The notes under the pieces were generated by a model. That model saw only the letters and a list, made by a program, of their open reading frames with translations. It was not told the origin of the DNA and searched no databases. Below are positions 1 to 11,687 of a stretch of 64,000 nt of DNA, piece by piece. How positions within the stretch are numbered: the first letter of the stretch is position 1; every line of letters begins with the position of its first letter. The DNA is from Molossus alvarezi (Eukaryota; Chordata; Mammalia; Chiroptera; Molossidae): the NCBI GenBank assembly GCA_037176705.1, contig CM073891.1:94446327-94510326 (forward strand). The letters run 5' to 3'. The position numbers were made by a program, and so were the translations under genes.

Positions 1-563
1 ATTGTCCCAGTTTTCTTATCAGCCCAGCTGGTATCCCCTTCATCGCCAATCCTCAGCTCACTTAATTCCTCTTTGGTCCTCAGATTCACTTCTTGGTTCT
101 ACATCAAACTGCTCTTCCTCTCTAAAGACTCCACTACCTGAAATCAATGATTTTAGCTTTCACTGGACCGCTCCACATTTCTCTTTGGTTTCTGGAAGGC
201 AGCACAACACTAATGTTTAGGGCGTACCTCTATTTACTCCCCAATCCTCTTCTCCCACGCATTTAGACCATTCACTGTAGCCTCCGCTTGCTCCACCAGT
301 TTCTCTTCTGTCTCCTGGTACTTTGAGTTCTTTCTCTTAGTTTTCTTTATATGTCTCGTAATTTAATGTACAATTCAATTGTTTCCTCCAAAACAAACGA
401 TGTTTGGAAAGAAAACTGGTTAGAGTTGCTTGACTTCAGCCACCCGCGGGAGCTTGGCAGAGCAAGGCGGCCCGCGGGGTCTGCACGCGGGCTCCCCCTG
501 CAGTCTGCTCAGTGCTCTGCGTTGGGTAGGGGCGCAGACCTGGTATTTAAATATTGGTGTCCC
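1..563. other. Intergenic, nothing recognised
   Basis: I see no gene or clear repeat here. A short GC-rich patch lies near 440-540. Open frames across it are short and have no recognisable domain. Confidence 0.5.
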
Positions 564-722
564 GCTCTGGCCGGTTTGGCTCAGCGGTTGGAGCGTCCGC
601 CAGCAGTACAGAGAGACCTGGGTTCGGTTCCCGCTAAGGGCATGTGCCTCGGTTGCAGTTTGTCCCCAGCCCTAGTTGATGTCCTCGGGTGAGGATAAAA
701 AAATAAAAATAAATAAATAAAT
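564..722 (+). repeat. VES SINE, internally deleted
   Basis: The tRNA-like head (box A TGGCTCAGCGG, box B region GGGTTCGGTTCC) is present. The sequence then jumps from the CCCTAGTTG region straight to the tail GTCCTCGGGTGAGGAT, so the pyrimidine-rich middle of roughly 110 bp is missing. A (TAAA)n-like tail follows. The flanks AAATATTGGTGTCCC and AAATATTGGCGTCCC are a target-site duplication, so this is one complete insertion of a shortened form. Confidence 0.85.
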
Positions 723-1437
723 AAATATTGGCGTCCCAGGCTCCCTTCATTGCATCTTCTCGTAGAGCCTGAGCAGTATAATTGGCAGGGGAGCCAGCGC
801 CTGGTTAACAGGAGCAAAGGAGATGCAGATTTGGGAAAGACATCGAGTGCTCCCAGGCACCATTTTCCCTTCCAACTGGTAAGGTGATTAAGAGAAATGT
901 CTCTTGTGAACTCTGGACCCTCAGATTTAGGGTCAAACACAAGGATGTCAGTGCATTTTAACTGTAATCTTGTCTTGGCCACTGAGACCGGATGGTTGTG
1001 GGAAAGTTCATGCTTGTTTGGCTTTCACAATGAGAAAAGAGGAGCGGCCTAAGGTGAGGGGAACAGAGTGAGTGGGTAACTTCTGCTATAGAAGTTGGGT
1101 CCCAAATGATTTACCTGGATTAGGCTGCTTGAAGAAGAGTTTTACTCTTCCAAGGCCTTCGAATTTTTTATTTTATCACTTGTTTTACAATTAGGAACTT
1201 CTAAGCCTTGGGAGCAGGAAGCTATTCCAACATTAGATCCTCTCTCACTCTCCCACCCCATTTGGATTAGGATGACATGTAAATGACTATAATCCCAAAG
1301 TATGATTTGAGGAAAGACAAACAAAATGACATCACAGTACCTCCTGGAATTGTCGCTATTAATGGAAAGGCAAAATAATAAAGCTTTTAGGAGATAATAT
1401 AGAAGAATATCTTTATGGCCAAGTGCTGGATACACAA
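723..1437. other. Intergenic, nothing recognised
   Basis: Apart from the target-site copy at its left edge, I see no gene, recent repeat or regulatory site. Confidence 0.45.
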
Positions 1438-1646
1438 TTTATTTTATTTTTTATTGATTTTCGAGAGGGAGGAAGGGGGAGAGAGAGAGAAACATCGATG
1501 AGAGAGTTACATCCATCTGGAGGCAATCAGTTGCCTCTTGTAGGTGCTCCACGACCTAGGATTGAACCAAAACCCCAAAATCTAGGTATGTGCCCTGAGT
1601 GGAAATTGAACCTGCGACCTTCCAGTGCATGGGACATTGGCCAGGG
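1438..1646 (-). repeat. VES-type SINE, old copy
   Basis: The reverse-oriented tail (TTTTTATTGATTTT), GA-rich middle (AAACATCGATGAGAGAG) and diverged tRNA-like head ending GGCCAGGGT are recognisable. Box B is decayed (GGAAATTGAACC in this orientation). It belongs to the AAATCAATAA-tailed form. Confidence 0.75.
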
Positions 1647-2350
1647 TCTGGGTACACATATTTTTAAATGCTCAACGTTATGGGAAATCAAGGAAATACA
1701 TATTAAGACAATAATGAGATGCTACTATATATCCACCTAAATGGCTGGAAAAAAATCTTGGTGAGGAACGATAAGAAGTCTGTACTGCTGGAGAAAGTTT
1801 GATTGGTACACCCACTTTTGAAAAAGTTTGGCATTAGCTGCCAGAGTTAATATTCAGAACCTGTGACCCTTATAATTTCCCCAAAGAAATGCATGCCCGT
1901 AAATGTTTATTTATAATAGCAAAAAACTGTATACAACCCAGTTCCAGACACTGCTACTTTTTATTAAACTACTCCAAACTTAGAGGCATAAAACCATCAG
2001 CATTTCATTATGCTTATGGATTCTGTGGGTCAGGAGTCAGGAAAGGCCTAAAGGAAATTGCTTTTCTCAGCTCCACAATGTCTGTGACCTCTGCTGGGAA
2101 GACTCAAAGGCTATGACTCAATAATGAGGGGCTGGAATCATAAACGGCTTTTTCACACATTTGGTTGTTGATGCTGGCTATTGTCTAAGAACTCAGCTGG
2201 GTCTGTTGGCCAAACACCTACACGCTATCTTTTCAGGTAGTAACCCAGGCTTTCTCACAGCATGGTGGCTGGGTTGCAAATTCAAGCATCCCAAAAGAAC
2301 AAGGTGGAAGTATAAGGCATATTTATGAAGTGACTTAAAAAGTCACTTTT
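1647..2350. other. Intergenic, nothing recognised
   Basis: AT-rich sequence with no gene and no repeat that I can identify. Confidence 0.45.
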
Positions 2351-2593
2351 GCCCTAGCCGGTTTGGCTCAGCAGTTAGAGTGTCAGCCTATGGACCAAAG
2401 AGTCATGGGTTCGATTCCGGTCAAGGGCACTCACCTTGGTTGCAGTTCTGTCCCCAGCCCTGGTTGGGGTCATGCAGGAGGCAACCAATAAATGTGTCTC
2501 TCTCACATCGATGTTTCTCTATCTCTCTCTCTCCCCCTTCCCACTCTATATGAAGATAAATGGAAAAGTATCCTCCGGTGAGGATTTAAAAAG
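2351..2593 (+). repeat. VES SINE, full length
   Basis: Head GCCCTAGCCGGTTTGGCTCAG, an intact box B (GGGTTCGATTCC), a pyrimidine tract and the tail CCTCCGGTGAGGATTTAAAA are all present. The A-rich tail runs straight into an AGG microsatellite. Confidence 0.9.
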
Positions 2594-2640
2594 GAAGAGG
2601 AGGAGGAGGAGGAGGAGGAGGAGGAGGAGGAGGAGGAGGC
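2594..2640. repeat. (AGG)n microsatellite
   Basis: About 14 near-perfect AGG units grow out of the A-rich tail of the VES SINE just upstream. The open frames through it, poly-Arg on + and poly-Ser on -, are artefacts of the repeat. Confidence 0.9.
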
Positions 2641-2721
2641 GGCGGCCTGGGGGGAAGAAGAGGGGGAAGGGAAAGGTGCTGGTGTGGTCCAGAGAGGTAG
2701 AGCACACATAGATTCCACCTC

Positions 2722-2967
2722 CTTTTTTTTAATCCTCACCTGAGGATATTTTTCCATTGCTTTTTAGATAGAGTGGAAGGGAGAGAGAGAGAGAGAAAGA
2801 GAGAAACATTGATGTGAGAGAGACACACTGGTTGCCTCCTACATGACCCTAACCAGGGCCGGGGATCAAACCTGCAACCCAGGGACGTGCCCTTGACCGG
2901 AAATCCAATCCAGGACCCTTTGGTCCATGAGCCGATGTGCCAACCACTGAGCCGAACTGGCCAGGGC
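2722..2967 (-). repeat. VES SINE with 13-bp TSD
   Basis: Full-length reverse copy running from T-rich tail AATCCTCACCTGAGGA to head complement GGCCAGGGC. It is flanked by exact copies of TAGATTCCACCTC at 2709-2721 and 2968-2980. Confidence 0.93.
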
Positions 2968-5900
2968 TAGATTCCACCTCTTAATGGGAAGAATATTGAG
3001 GTCACTTTGTAAAAAGAATGTGTATTGAGAGATGTTTCTGTGGCCCTCCTTGCTCCTTCTTGTCCATTTTGTTCCTTGTTGTAGGGACAGAGCTGCAGGT
3101 AGAGGAAACAGCTCACAGGCCCTGTATTGGGAAAGAGCTTTTCTTAAAAAAAAAAAAAAAAAAAAAGGATGTAAATATCACATAACTCGATGGTTGTTTA
3201 GCCTATTTCAATTGCAGCATAAAGCAGCATCCTATTCTCTGAAGCACTCTTAAGAGAGCAAACTATGTTAACTGCTCTCCACTGAACAACAGGTTGTAGT
3301 ATAATTTTAGAATTGCCTTTTCATAAAATCATTTCTTATTGGAATTTATGCCACTCACAAATACATAAAATGAAGACTTGGGGTGAAGAAGAAAAAGAGT
3401 TATTTTCTGACATCAGAATGTCTCTGTGGTGTTAATATGATACGGTGGAAATGAGGTGTTCTTCCATTTGAAATAGCTCTTCTTTGCGTGATTAAGCTGG
3501 AGGAGATCCAGAAAAAGGCTCCGAAAAATGCATGAATTATCCTGAAGTTCATCATGAGGGAACCGTGTGCCCCTTCAAGCTGCCACCTGAGCTCTGTTCT
3601 CTCGACTTAGCTCTACCCCTGCCCTTTCACTCCCAGCAAATGACCTGTCTGCTTGGACTCTGGTCATTTAACGCTGTCACCTCCATCCTCACACACTCCA
3701 GTTCCCCACTCCTTACCTTACCTCTCCATTTCTCACTGTCACTGCTCACACAGTTTCTGACTTCTTCTTCTTCTTTATTGCTCTGGCCTCTCTGCTCTGA
3801 GAGTTGACACTGACTGTCCTGGCTGGGACCATGCCAATCCGCTGCAGAATCCCAGTCTCAGTTTGGCCTTAGCCTAGGATATTCCGGGCCCCTGCCTTCC
3901 TTGGAAAGTGTCTCATCTTCAATTGTGGGTTCACTGCTTCCTTAGAGACTCATCTTGTCTTCTGTCTCCTATCCGTAGACAATTGAGAATGTCCAGTGTG
4001 ACCATTTCAATGCTTTTATTCTCTTCCTCAATATGTTTCTGCATCATTTCATGATCCCTCTTCCTTAGCTCTTGATTTTAAGGAAGGCTGTTCTATTAGA
4101 ATTTCTGTTAGTGGATGGAAGAGCTGCCACCACCTTGGGTCTTTGGATGATTACTTGAGGAGAGTCACATCCTGGGATATTGTGTGAGAGAGAAATACTC
4201 TGTATTATTTAAGACATTAAATAATTGTTGTTCCTGTAGCTGACCTACCCTATCTAAAACAAGGGGCAAGCTAACTTTAAGTTGTGTGTGGTTTCCAGGA
4301 TTCAAGAAGAAATGAAGACACAGACAATTGTTGGTAGTGGTTAAATTAAATTCATTTTTCAGATCAACTCTCCTATGTTTGGATCTGTCTAATGATAATA
4401 ATCCTCACTATAATTCTAACTTCCACCCTAGACACCACTGACATTCTCAGTTTCAATTTCCAGGAAACTCAAATGATATGTGATGGGTATATGGGAAGAA
4501 AGAGAAGGTAAATAAATCATTTCAGTCATTCAAACAGACTGAATACTTACAATTTAATTCCAAATATACCTCTTCAGTGCTTAGTCTTTACAAGGTAGTA
4601 TCAGGCATATAGGGAACTCAAAATTAATAAGACTCAAAGGAGCTTGTTATCAAAAAGCTCACAGGCCAGTTTAACTATTACAGAAATAACTACGATACAA
4701 GGAAAGAGTAGTGCATACCATTGGAAAGGTATAAACCAAGGGGCCTGAAGGTATAGGGGAGTGATTTCTGATTGCAGGTATATCAGAAGACCATATGGAA
4801 ACAACTGTATCTGCACTGAATTAAGGGTCACTCCAAGTAGAGGAAATTGGAAAAGCAAAAACTCAGGGACTGGAAGCCTTGGGTGTATTTAGGTGAATTT
4901 TCTAGTGTGGCTAAAGCTGCTGGAGCCACAGTGAGCAGCACAGGGCAATATAACACAGGGTTCAGTCCTCCAGTGGACACGAGTCCTTTCCACAGGAAAA
5001 GTGGAGGTGCAGAGTACCTCTCTTCATGGAGGCAGAGCCTTTAGGAGAAGAGATTGTAATGGGACCCTAGACCAGAGGCAGCAGAGATAAAACATAGGCT
5101 CACTGCTTTTGGCTTTTTTAGTTTGGAGAGAATGAGAGCACAGGATTCTTCCTTGAGGGAAGGAATAAGACTTAGAAATAGGCCAGAGTTCCAGGAAGGG
5201 CAGAACAGGACTAGAAGTCCAGTGCTAAGGACTTCTAGGAAAATGGGCAGAAATGTCTTGTACTGGCATTTGCTTCTTCTTCTTCTTCTTCTTCTTCATT
5301 CTTCTTCTTAAGATGTCTAAAGCTGAAACAACTATTTTGCAACTACAAGGCAAAAACCAAGAGAATTGCAGAGATATCTGCTCTGCGATGGCTGAGCCTC
5401 TAAACAAGTATCTCTAATCTCTTGGTGTGTGAAAAAAGTATATATGTTTATCCCATGGTTAATCTAGATTGCTATCCCTTGCTAAGATGTACCTAACTCT
5501 GAGTCTGCTAGCCACTGACTTCAGGATTCTGGGGACAGAGAGAAAGGAAGCCTCAGGTTCCATCCTAGCTTGATCATCTCAGTTTGCAAAGAGGAGATAG
5601 AGATTCAAAACAACATGTTACCTTGTGATAAAGGTGGTACCACTGGCTGGAGATCTCCTAATGCCTTTTTTTCTTACAGACTTGAGTATGGCAGGCAGGG
5701 TCCAAGGTGACAAAACTTGATAGTGGTTAAAGCCGATGGCTGTAGCAGGAGAAAATCAATATATAATTATCTAAGGCTACTGAGAAGCCAAAGTCATTGA
5801 TTAATGCCATTCAGGAGAATGGGAGGAAGGATGGTCTTGCTATTAAATGACAACAGCACAAGGTACAAAGTTGATCCATTAACTAAAAGTTTTGTAACCA

Positions 5901-6096
5901 CTACCCAAATCATATAGTTGTATAAATAAATCATTTACATTGACTTACTATATAGATGCGGTAAATTGGGAAGGGCACATTTTCTTTCTTAGGTTAATAT
6001 AAATTTTGTTCTGCTGTGAAGTTTGAGAAATAATGTCTTAGTCACAGGATAAATTGTTTTTCTTTTCTTTCCTTAAAACAGAATTTGAGTTCCACT
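2968..6096. other. Intergenic stretch with simple repeats only
   Basis: No gene is recognised. It contains an A run at 3146-3166 and a (TTC)n microsatellite at 5272-5309. The rest is unique-looking AT-rich DNA, possibly including repeats too old to identify by eye. Confidence 0.5.
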
Positions 6097-6298
6097 TTTT
6101 TTTTTTAATCGCATTTTTAGAGAGAGAGGAAGGGAGAGGTAGACACATCAATGTGAAAGAGAAACATCAATTGGCTGCCTCCTGCATGCCTCCCACTGGG
6201 GATGGAGCCTGAAACCAGGCATGTGCCCTGACCCAGAATCAAACTGGGACCTTCCAGTCCATGGGACAATACTCAATCCATTGAACCACACCAGCTGG
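6097..6298 (-). repeat. VES-type SINE
   Basis: Reverse copy of the form with TGCCTCCTGCATGCCTCCCACTG in the middle region. The flanks GAGTTCCACTTTT and GAATTCCACTTTT are a target-site duplication with one mismatch. Confidence 0.85.
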
Positions 6299-6496
6299 GA
6301 GAATTCCACTTTTAATGTTATAATTTTTTTTTGTTGTTTCTTAAGATTAAAAAAAAAAAAATGATGCCTTATGCTAGCATACATTTTAATCAAGTTTGCA
6401 CAACATGAAGCATATAGAAATAAATTAATTTAAAAATCTATATAGAAGATTATGGTATCAGATGTGATAGCAAGATTCAGGTTGAAACAGCTAGAC

Positions 6497-6705
6497 CAGT
6501 GCTGTGTAATTAGTCATTAGCCTCTTGTGGTTATTTAAATTTAATTTAAATTAATTAAAATTGAACTATTAAAAATTCAGTTCCTCAGTTGCACTAAGCC
6601 ACATTTCAAGTGCTCAATAGCCACATGTGGCTGGTGGCTACTGTGTTATTCAGAGTATATACAGACCATTTCCACCACTGCAGAAAGTTCTTTTGGGCAG
6701 GGCTG
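6497..6705. mobile_element. hAT (Charlie-like) MITE
   Basis: A 209-bp non-autonomous DNA transposon. It starts CAGTGCTGT and ends GGGCAGGGCTG. The interior carries the CCACATGTGGCT and GTGCTCAATAGCC motifs seen in a common old mammalian MITE family. The flanking 8-mers AGCTAGAC and ATCTAGAC match at 7 of 8 positions, the target-site length expected for hAT. No transposase is encoded. I do not give a subfamily name. Confidence 0.75.
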
Positions 6706-6736
6706 ATCTAGACAACGGGTTTGTGAGCCTTTTCTT

Positions 6737-6963
6737 TTGTTTAATTTTTAAAAAATCCTTACCCGAGGATATTTTTCTATTTATCATCAGATAGAGTGGG
6801 AAGGAGGGAGAGAGAGAGACACATTGACTGGTTGCCTCCTGCACGACCCAACCAGGGCCAGGGACGAACCACAACCGAGGGACATGCCCCTGACCGGAAT
6901 CGAACCCAAGACTCACCAGTCCTCAGGCCAACACTCCAACCACTGAGCCAAACAGGCCAGGGC
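6737..6963 (-). repeat. VES SINE with exact TSD
   Basis: Full-length reverse copy. TGTGAGCCTTTTCTT occurs exactly at 6722-6736 and 6964-6978, which marks both ends. Confidence 0.92.
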
Positions 6964-7000
6964 TGTGAGCCTTTTCTTGTATAAGCATACAATGAAACTC

Positions 7001-7394
7001 TGTATTAGTCAACTCAGATTGCCGTAACAAGATACTGCAGACTGGGTGGTCTAAAAAACAGAAAGGTATGGAGGCTAGAAGTTCAAGATCAAGGTGCTAG
7101 GGTTGGTTTTTAGTGAGGCCTCTAAAGGCTTGCAGACACCACCTTTTTGCTGTGTCCTCACATGACCTTTCCTCTGTGTACCTGCAAAGGGGAGAGGGGA
7201 GAGATGAAGTGGAGAAAGGTAGATAGATATTGGGTCTCTCTTTCTCTTGTTATGAGAACACCCATCCTATCAGACTAGGGCCCCACTTTCATGACCTTAT
7301 CTAACTTTACTTCCCTCTATAACGGCCCTGTCTCCAAATATAGGGGTGTGGGTTTCAACATATGAATTTTGGGAATACAAATGAGTCCATAACA
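7001..7394 (-). mobile_element. MLT1-type MaLR solo LTR
   Basis: Begins TGTATTAGTC and ends GTCCATAACA, the reverse complement of the typical MLT1 LTR ends. Interior blocks such as CAGACTGGGTGG, GGAGGCTAGAAG and TCAACATATGAATTTTGGG match that family in order. It is about 394 bp, close to a complete LTR. No internal ERV sequence or matching target duplication is visible. Confidence 0.78.
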
Positions 7395-8988
7395 CACTTT
7401 AAAAAGGCTCTTTTCTCCCTGTGAGGTATTATTCTAAGGATTTAGTTATGTAGTGCAAGTAAAATCATTTAGCTCAAAATCTGTTTAGTGTATATGTTTT
7501 GTGCTCAATATACTTTGATCATTATTACTGCCAGGGATATATTTTCCCAAAGGAGTACAGGAAATAGGGTGTTTGTTTAAATGAATCTTGTCCATTTCTC
7601 AATTGTGTGTTTGTGTTCTCCATCACACAGAAGGACTGAATCACCTTTAAGGATTTTAAACTCTCTCTCTCTCTCTCTCTTAAGAAGCTCCATTTATTTG
7701 AGTAAATAGCTTGTAAATAAATCATTGGTAAACATTATAAAATTAAATACATTTTGAAAAGCTTGCCAGTATACATGAAATTTACAAGCATAGTTCCTTT
7801 AGAAAATAAAATATGTTCAGAGCACCCTTGATATAAAATGCCTGACCCCCTCTGACAGGGCCACCTACAGACATCTTACAATAAGTAGGTGGGGTTTCCA
7901 TTGAGAGAAGCCAGAAATGCAGTCTCCACCATGCTTCCAAACTAGCAAATGTTCCTGTACCTGCTTTCTTGAGAGAAGGTGAGTTTTTCTCTCCTCTACA
8001 CCTGCTCAATACTCAGTTCACCTGCTCTGGTCTGATGCTGCCCAGGCACAGAGGTGACCAGAATCTACTTCTGAAGATGATCATAGTCTCTTTCCTCCTG
8101 TAAAGGCACAGTGATCATGAATTTTAGTCACTTGAACTCATGTGAAATCCCTACTCTACCACTTACTAACCATGTGACCTTTAACAAACATTCTATATGA
8201 GTCACTAGCTCCTTATAGGTAAAATGAATATCATGATACTTTTCTCTCATGCATTTATTCACAAATATTTACTGAGCAGCTATCTGTGCCAGGCAGTGTG
8301 CTAGGAATTCCACTGTCAATAAATCAGAAAGTCTGATAACATTTTAATTGGCAAAGAGACAATTATATGAAAATCTGTAAGTGCTGTGATAGACCAAAAA
8401 TAGGAGAAAAGATAACTTATCTGCCTTGAGGGAAGGCGATATTCTCAATGCCTTCCAGGGGAGACATTTTGATTTCTAAGTGAGGAGTTGAAGAATGAGG
8501 AAGTAGTAGTCAGGTGAAGTAAGTGGGGATAGGGAGGCAGCAAAAATTATATTCAGAGACTGATTTTTGTCTTTACAGCAATTTATTTAGCACATGTTTG
8601 CTGTGGGAATTGTAATAATTTTATAAGCTAATAATATATATAATATATTTTTCAATAGGCCAAATAATGAAATAACTTACTTCACACAAATGACAGATTA
8701 ATCACACTGTTTTTCCAGGCAAGGGGAAGTTAAGGAATGAAGTCCAAATAAAGTATACTTTTTTGTATGAGGAGAGAGAACATCCAATTCAGAGCTGATT
8801 TCCAGCTGCCAGAGCAAAGGTAGAAGTCCCCTGCTGCTAGAGTACATTGCTAGGGAACAAAGACACCGGTGTTGACAGGCAGGCTGGCTGATCTTCTTCA
8901 AGGGGGCTTTGAGTGGTTTATCACCACTGTCTTTGCTGACATCCTGGCATGTCTTACTTCATTCTTACATCAAAACAGCTTTACTTTT
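7395..8988. other. Intergenic, mostly old repeat sequence
   Basis: No gene is recognised. A CT run lies at 7661-7680. A MIR-like block (CCACTTACTAACCATGTGACC, then GTAAAATGAATATCATGATAC) lies near 8140-8250. Old repeat sequence follows from about 8250. Confidence 0.45.
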
Positions 8989-9239
8989 GCCCTGGCTGGT
9001 TTGGCTCAGCGGTTAGAGGGTCGGCCTGCGGTCCGGAGAGACCTGGGTTCGGTTCCCGCTAAGGGCACGTACCTTGGTTGCAGTTTGTCCCCAGCCCTGG
9101 TTGGGTCGTGTGGGTGGCAACCACTCGATGTGTCACTTTCACGTCGATGTTTCTCTCTCTCTCTCTCCCTCTCACTCTATCTGAACAAAATATCGAAAAA
9201 TGTCCTCGGGTGAGGATAAAAAAAACAAAACAAAACAAA
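8989..9239 (+). repeat. VES SINE with TSD
   Basis: Full-length copy with head, CACTCGATGTGTCAC and CACGTCGATG middle and GTCCTCGGGTGAGGAT tail. CAGCTTTACTTTT and CAGATTTACTTTT flank it with one mismatch. Confidence 0.92.
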
Positions 9240-9495
9240 CAGATTTACTTTTAAAAACAACATTTTTTTTGTCTTTATCATTATTATAAACAACTTTACT
9301 GAAGTCACAAACAAGTGGGTTTGAAATCATGAAACCAATACACACCTTGAAAGACCAAGTTCACTTGGCCTGTGCAGACTGTGAGAGGTATGGTGAGAGG
9401 CAGAGCTGTGAGAAAAGAGCTGGTGTTGAGAAATCACAGGAGGGATTTGGGGAGTAGAGAGGCATGATCAGATCTGCATGTTAGAAATATCACTT

Positions 9496-9709
9496 GGCCC
9501 CACCAGTGTGGGTGAGTGGATTGAACGTTGTCCCATGGACTGAGAGGTCCTGGTTCAATTCCTGGTCAGGGCACATGCTCGGGTTGCATGCTTGATCTCC
9601 AGTAGGGGATGTGCAGGAGGCAGCTGATCAATGTTTCTCTCTCGCACTGATGTTTCCTATCTTCCCCCACCCCCCCAAATCAATAAAAACATATTTTCAA
9701 AGAAAAAAA
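9496..9709 (+). repeat. VES-type SINE, AATCAATAA-tailed
   Basis: tRNA-like head with box B GGTTCAATTCC, middle TGCAGGAGGCAGCTGATCAATG and the tail AAATCAATAAAAAC. AGAAATATCACTT flanks both sides (9483-9495 and 9710-9722). Confidence 0.88.
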
Positions 9710-10028
9710 AGAAATATCACTTTGGCTGCAGTAGGAAGAATGGATGGGGTATAGCTAAGGGACACTGGTGTCAGGAAGCTGTGCTGCTGTAGATCTAATG
9801 GATTTCAGAGATTTACTAAGAACTGAGGAATGAGGAGGGTGCAGAGGACATACTGATGATCTCCAGATTTCTGGCTTGCAACTGGGTAGCTTTGGGTGTC
9901 ATTTTTGAGCTCAGACACATATTAGGGAAGAGCACTTTGGGGAGGAAAGATATTAAGTTCCTTGTGAGACATGTTGAACTTGAATTTCCAAGGTGACAGC
10001 CACAGGCAGATATCTAGATTATCACTGG

Positions 10029-10097
10029 AGATATATATATATCTAGAACTCAATCCTATGTATCTAGGATTGAATGCAAGATATATATATATCTAGA
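10029..10097. repeat. Paired AT palindromes with hairpin spacer
   Basis: The 19-mer AGATATATATATATCTAGA occurs at 10029-10047 and again at 10079-10097. Most of it is itself palindromic. Between the copies, TCAATCCT (10050-10057) and AGGATTGA (10066-10073) form a perfect 8-bp hairpin stem. The whole block can fold in several ways. Confidence 0.8.
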
Positions 10098-10102
10098 GAT
10101 TT

Positions 10103-10349
10103 TTTTTTTTAATCCTCATCCGAGGACATTTTTCCATTTTTTGTACAGACAGAGTGGGAGGGAGAGAGAGGAAGAGAGAGAGAGGGAAACATCGATGTGA
10201 AAGGGACACATCGAGTGGCTGCCACCTGCACGACCAACCAGGGCCGGGGACAAACTGCAACCGAGGTACATGCCCTTAGCGGGAACCGAACCCGGGCCTC
10301 TCCGGACCGCAGGTGGACGCTCTAACTGCTGAGCCAAACCGGCCAGGGC
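10103..10349 (-). repeat. VES SINE
   Basis: Full-length reverse copy with a well-kept head (GGGAACCGAACCCGGG) and tail (AATCCTCATCCGAGGACA). The flanks share AGAGATTTT. Confidence 0.9.
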
Positions 10350-11084
10350 TCAAGAGAGATTTTAACAGGTTCCACATATTTGGGAATCATTAGCATGCAG
10401 CAGGGAATGGATACGATGTCTTGAAAGAATGTTTCAAATTAGAAAAGAAGATGCTTTGAGAAGAGCCCAGAGGAACATCAATATTAAAAGAAGAGTCATT
10501 CACAATGGAGATGAGAAGCCGCTAGAGCGATGGGAGGAATACAAGGAGTGTGGAAAGGAAACAGACTCTTCAAAGAGCAAATGGTATTAAATACTATGGA
10601 GAGCTCAGCAAAGTGAAGTGTGAAAAGTGTCCACTGAATGGAGTCATAAGGTGATCATTAATGCCCTTGGAGAGAACAGTTTCAGTAAATTGGTAAGAAC
10701 ATTAGAGTGCAGTGAGATGAGGATTGAATGCAAGATTAAGGATGTGGAGGCAACAAACAAAGAATTTCACCAAGAGGGCTTGTGGAAGGAGGAGAGCTAT
10801 CTGCAGAGGAGTAAAGGAAAGATTTCTTTTTACTATGCAAGAAATTTGATATTTAAATGCTAATGAGAACCCAGGATAAACTGAGATGCTATAAAAACAG
10901 GAGAGGGAATTCTCTCTTGAGAGAGTCCTTGAGAAGGTGGAGGCGGTGGATCCAGAACACGGAGAGTTTAACATAAGCAGTAGGAGGAAGTTTTTCTTTG
11001 TAACAAGGGAGAAGAAGAGAGGAATGAGAAGGAAGATATGTTTTTAGATTTGGTGGTGGGAAATGGAAGGAGTTCATGATGGCT

Positions 11085-11687
11085 TTTATTATCAGAAGTA
11101 TGGGGCCTAATCACTATTTGAAATGTGGGAGCCAAAGGAGTTGCAGTTAAGAGGAAAATAGGTTTTAAACAGGACCAATGATTTTTAGGGCAGTGAAAAT
11201 ACTCTGTATGATACCATAATGATGGATACATATCATTATACATTTGTACAAATCCAGAGGATATACAACACCAAGAGTGGATCCTAATGTAAACTGTGGA
11301 CTTTGGGTGATTATGTGTCAATGTAAGCTCACCAATTGTAACAAATGTACCACTCTGGTTGGGGAGGGTGATAATGGGAAAGGCTATGCAGGAGCAGGGA
11401 GAATAAGGGGAAATCTCTGTAACTTCCTCTCAATACAGTCATCCCTCCCACTATGCTTCTGACTGTTGCAGCCTCACTCTATCGCGATTTTTTCAAATAC
11501 AGTATAGTATCACCATAGAGTGCAGCCACAACCCTCAAAGCTCAGGTGGCCAGGGAGGACTGTATAAAGAATCCTACTTCGCGGAAATTCATTTATCGCG
11601 GCAGAGTCTGGAACTGATTAATCGTGATAAACGAGGGCCGACTGTATTGCTGTGAACCTAAAACTGCTCTTTAAAAAGCCTTAATTA
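11085..11687 (+). mobile_element. L1M 3' UTR, split by a MITE
   Basis: Old LINE-1 3' end. Landmarks are GGCAGTGAAAATACTCTGTA, TGTAAACTGTGGACTTTGGG, TGTAACAAATGTACCACTCT and, after the nested MITE, TTGCTGTGAACCTAAAACTG. The left edge is approximate. The nested insertion splits the 3' end at CTCAATA / TATTGCTG. No ORF remains. Confidence 0.7.
11436..11644. mobile_element. Tigger-like Tc1/mariner MITE
   Basis: A 209-bp element with inverted ends CAGTCATCCCTC and GAGGGCCGACTG, flanked by TA on both sides (11434-11435 and 11645-11646). Subterminal CTCTATCGCGATTTTTT and TTCGCGGAAATTCATTTATC motifs resemble pogo/Tigger-class MITEs. It lies inside an L1M 3' UTR and so is younger than that L1. It has no coding capacity. 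Confidence 0.8.

Larger units (their letters stand above)
8250..10980 (+). repeat. Old interspersed repeat, class uncertain
   Basis: Phrases such as TGTGCCAGGCAGTGTGCTAG (8290s), the CATGATCAGATCTG region (9470s) and CACTTTGGCTGCAGTAGGAAG (9720s) are familiar from old mammalian repeats. They appear here in the usual order, broken by younger SINEs. I cannot assign L2, L1M or another class with assurance, and both edges are approximate. Confidence 0.3.

Noticed and set aside
2351..2440. Possible tRNA gene (box A and a perfect GGTTCGATTCC box B)
   Set aside because: It is the tRNA-like head of a VES SINE with SINE body and tail. The cloverleaf is degraded, and dozens of similar heads occur in the window.
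2436..2757. Poly-Arg (+) and poly-Ser (-) proteins
   Set aside because: Both are translations of an AGG microsatellite between two VES SINEs.
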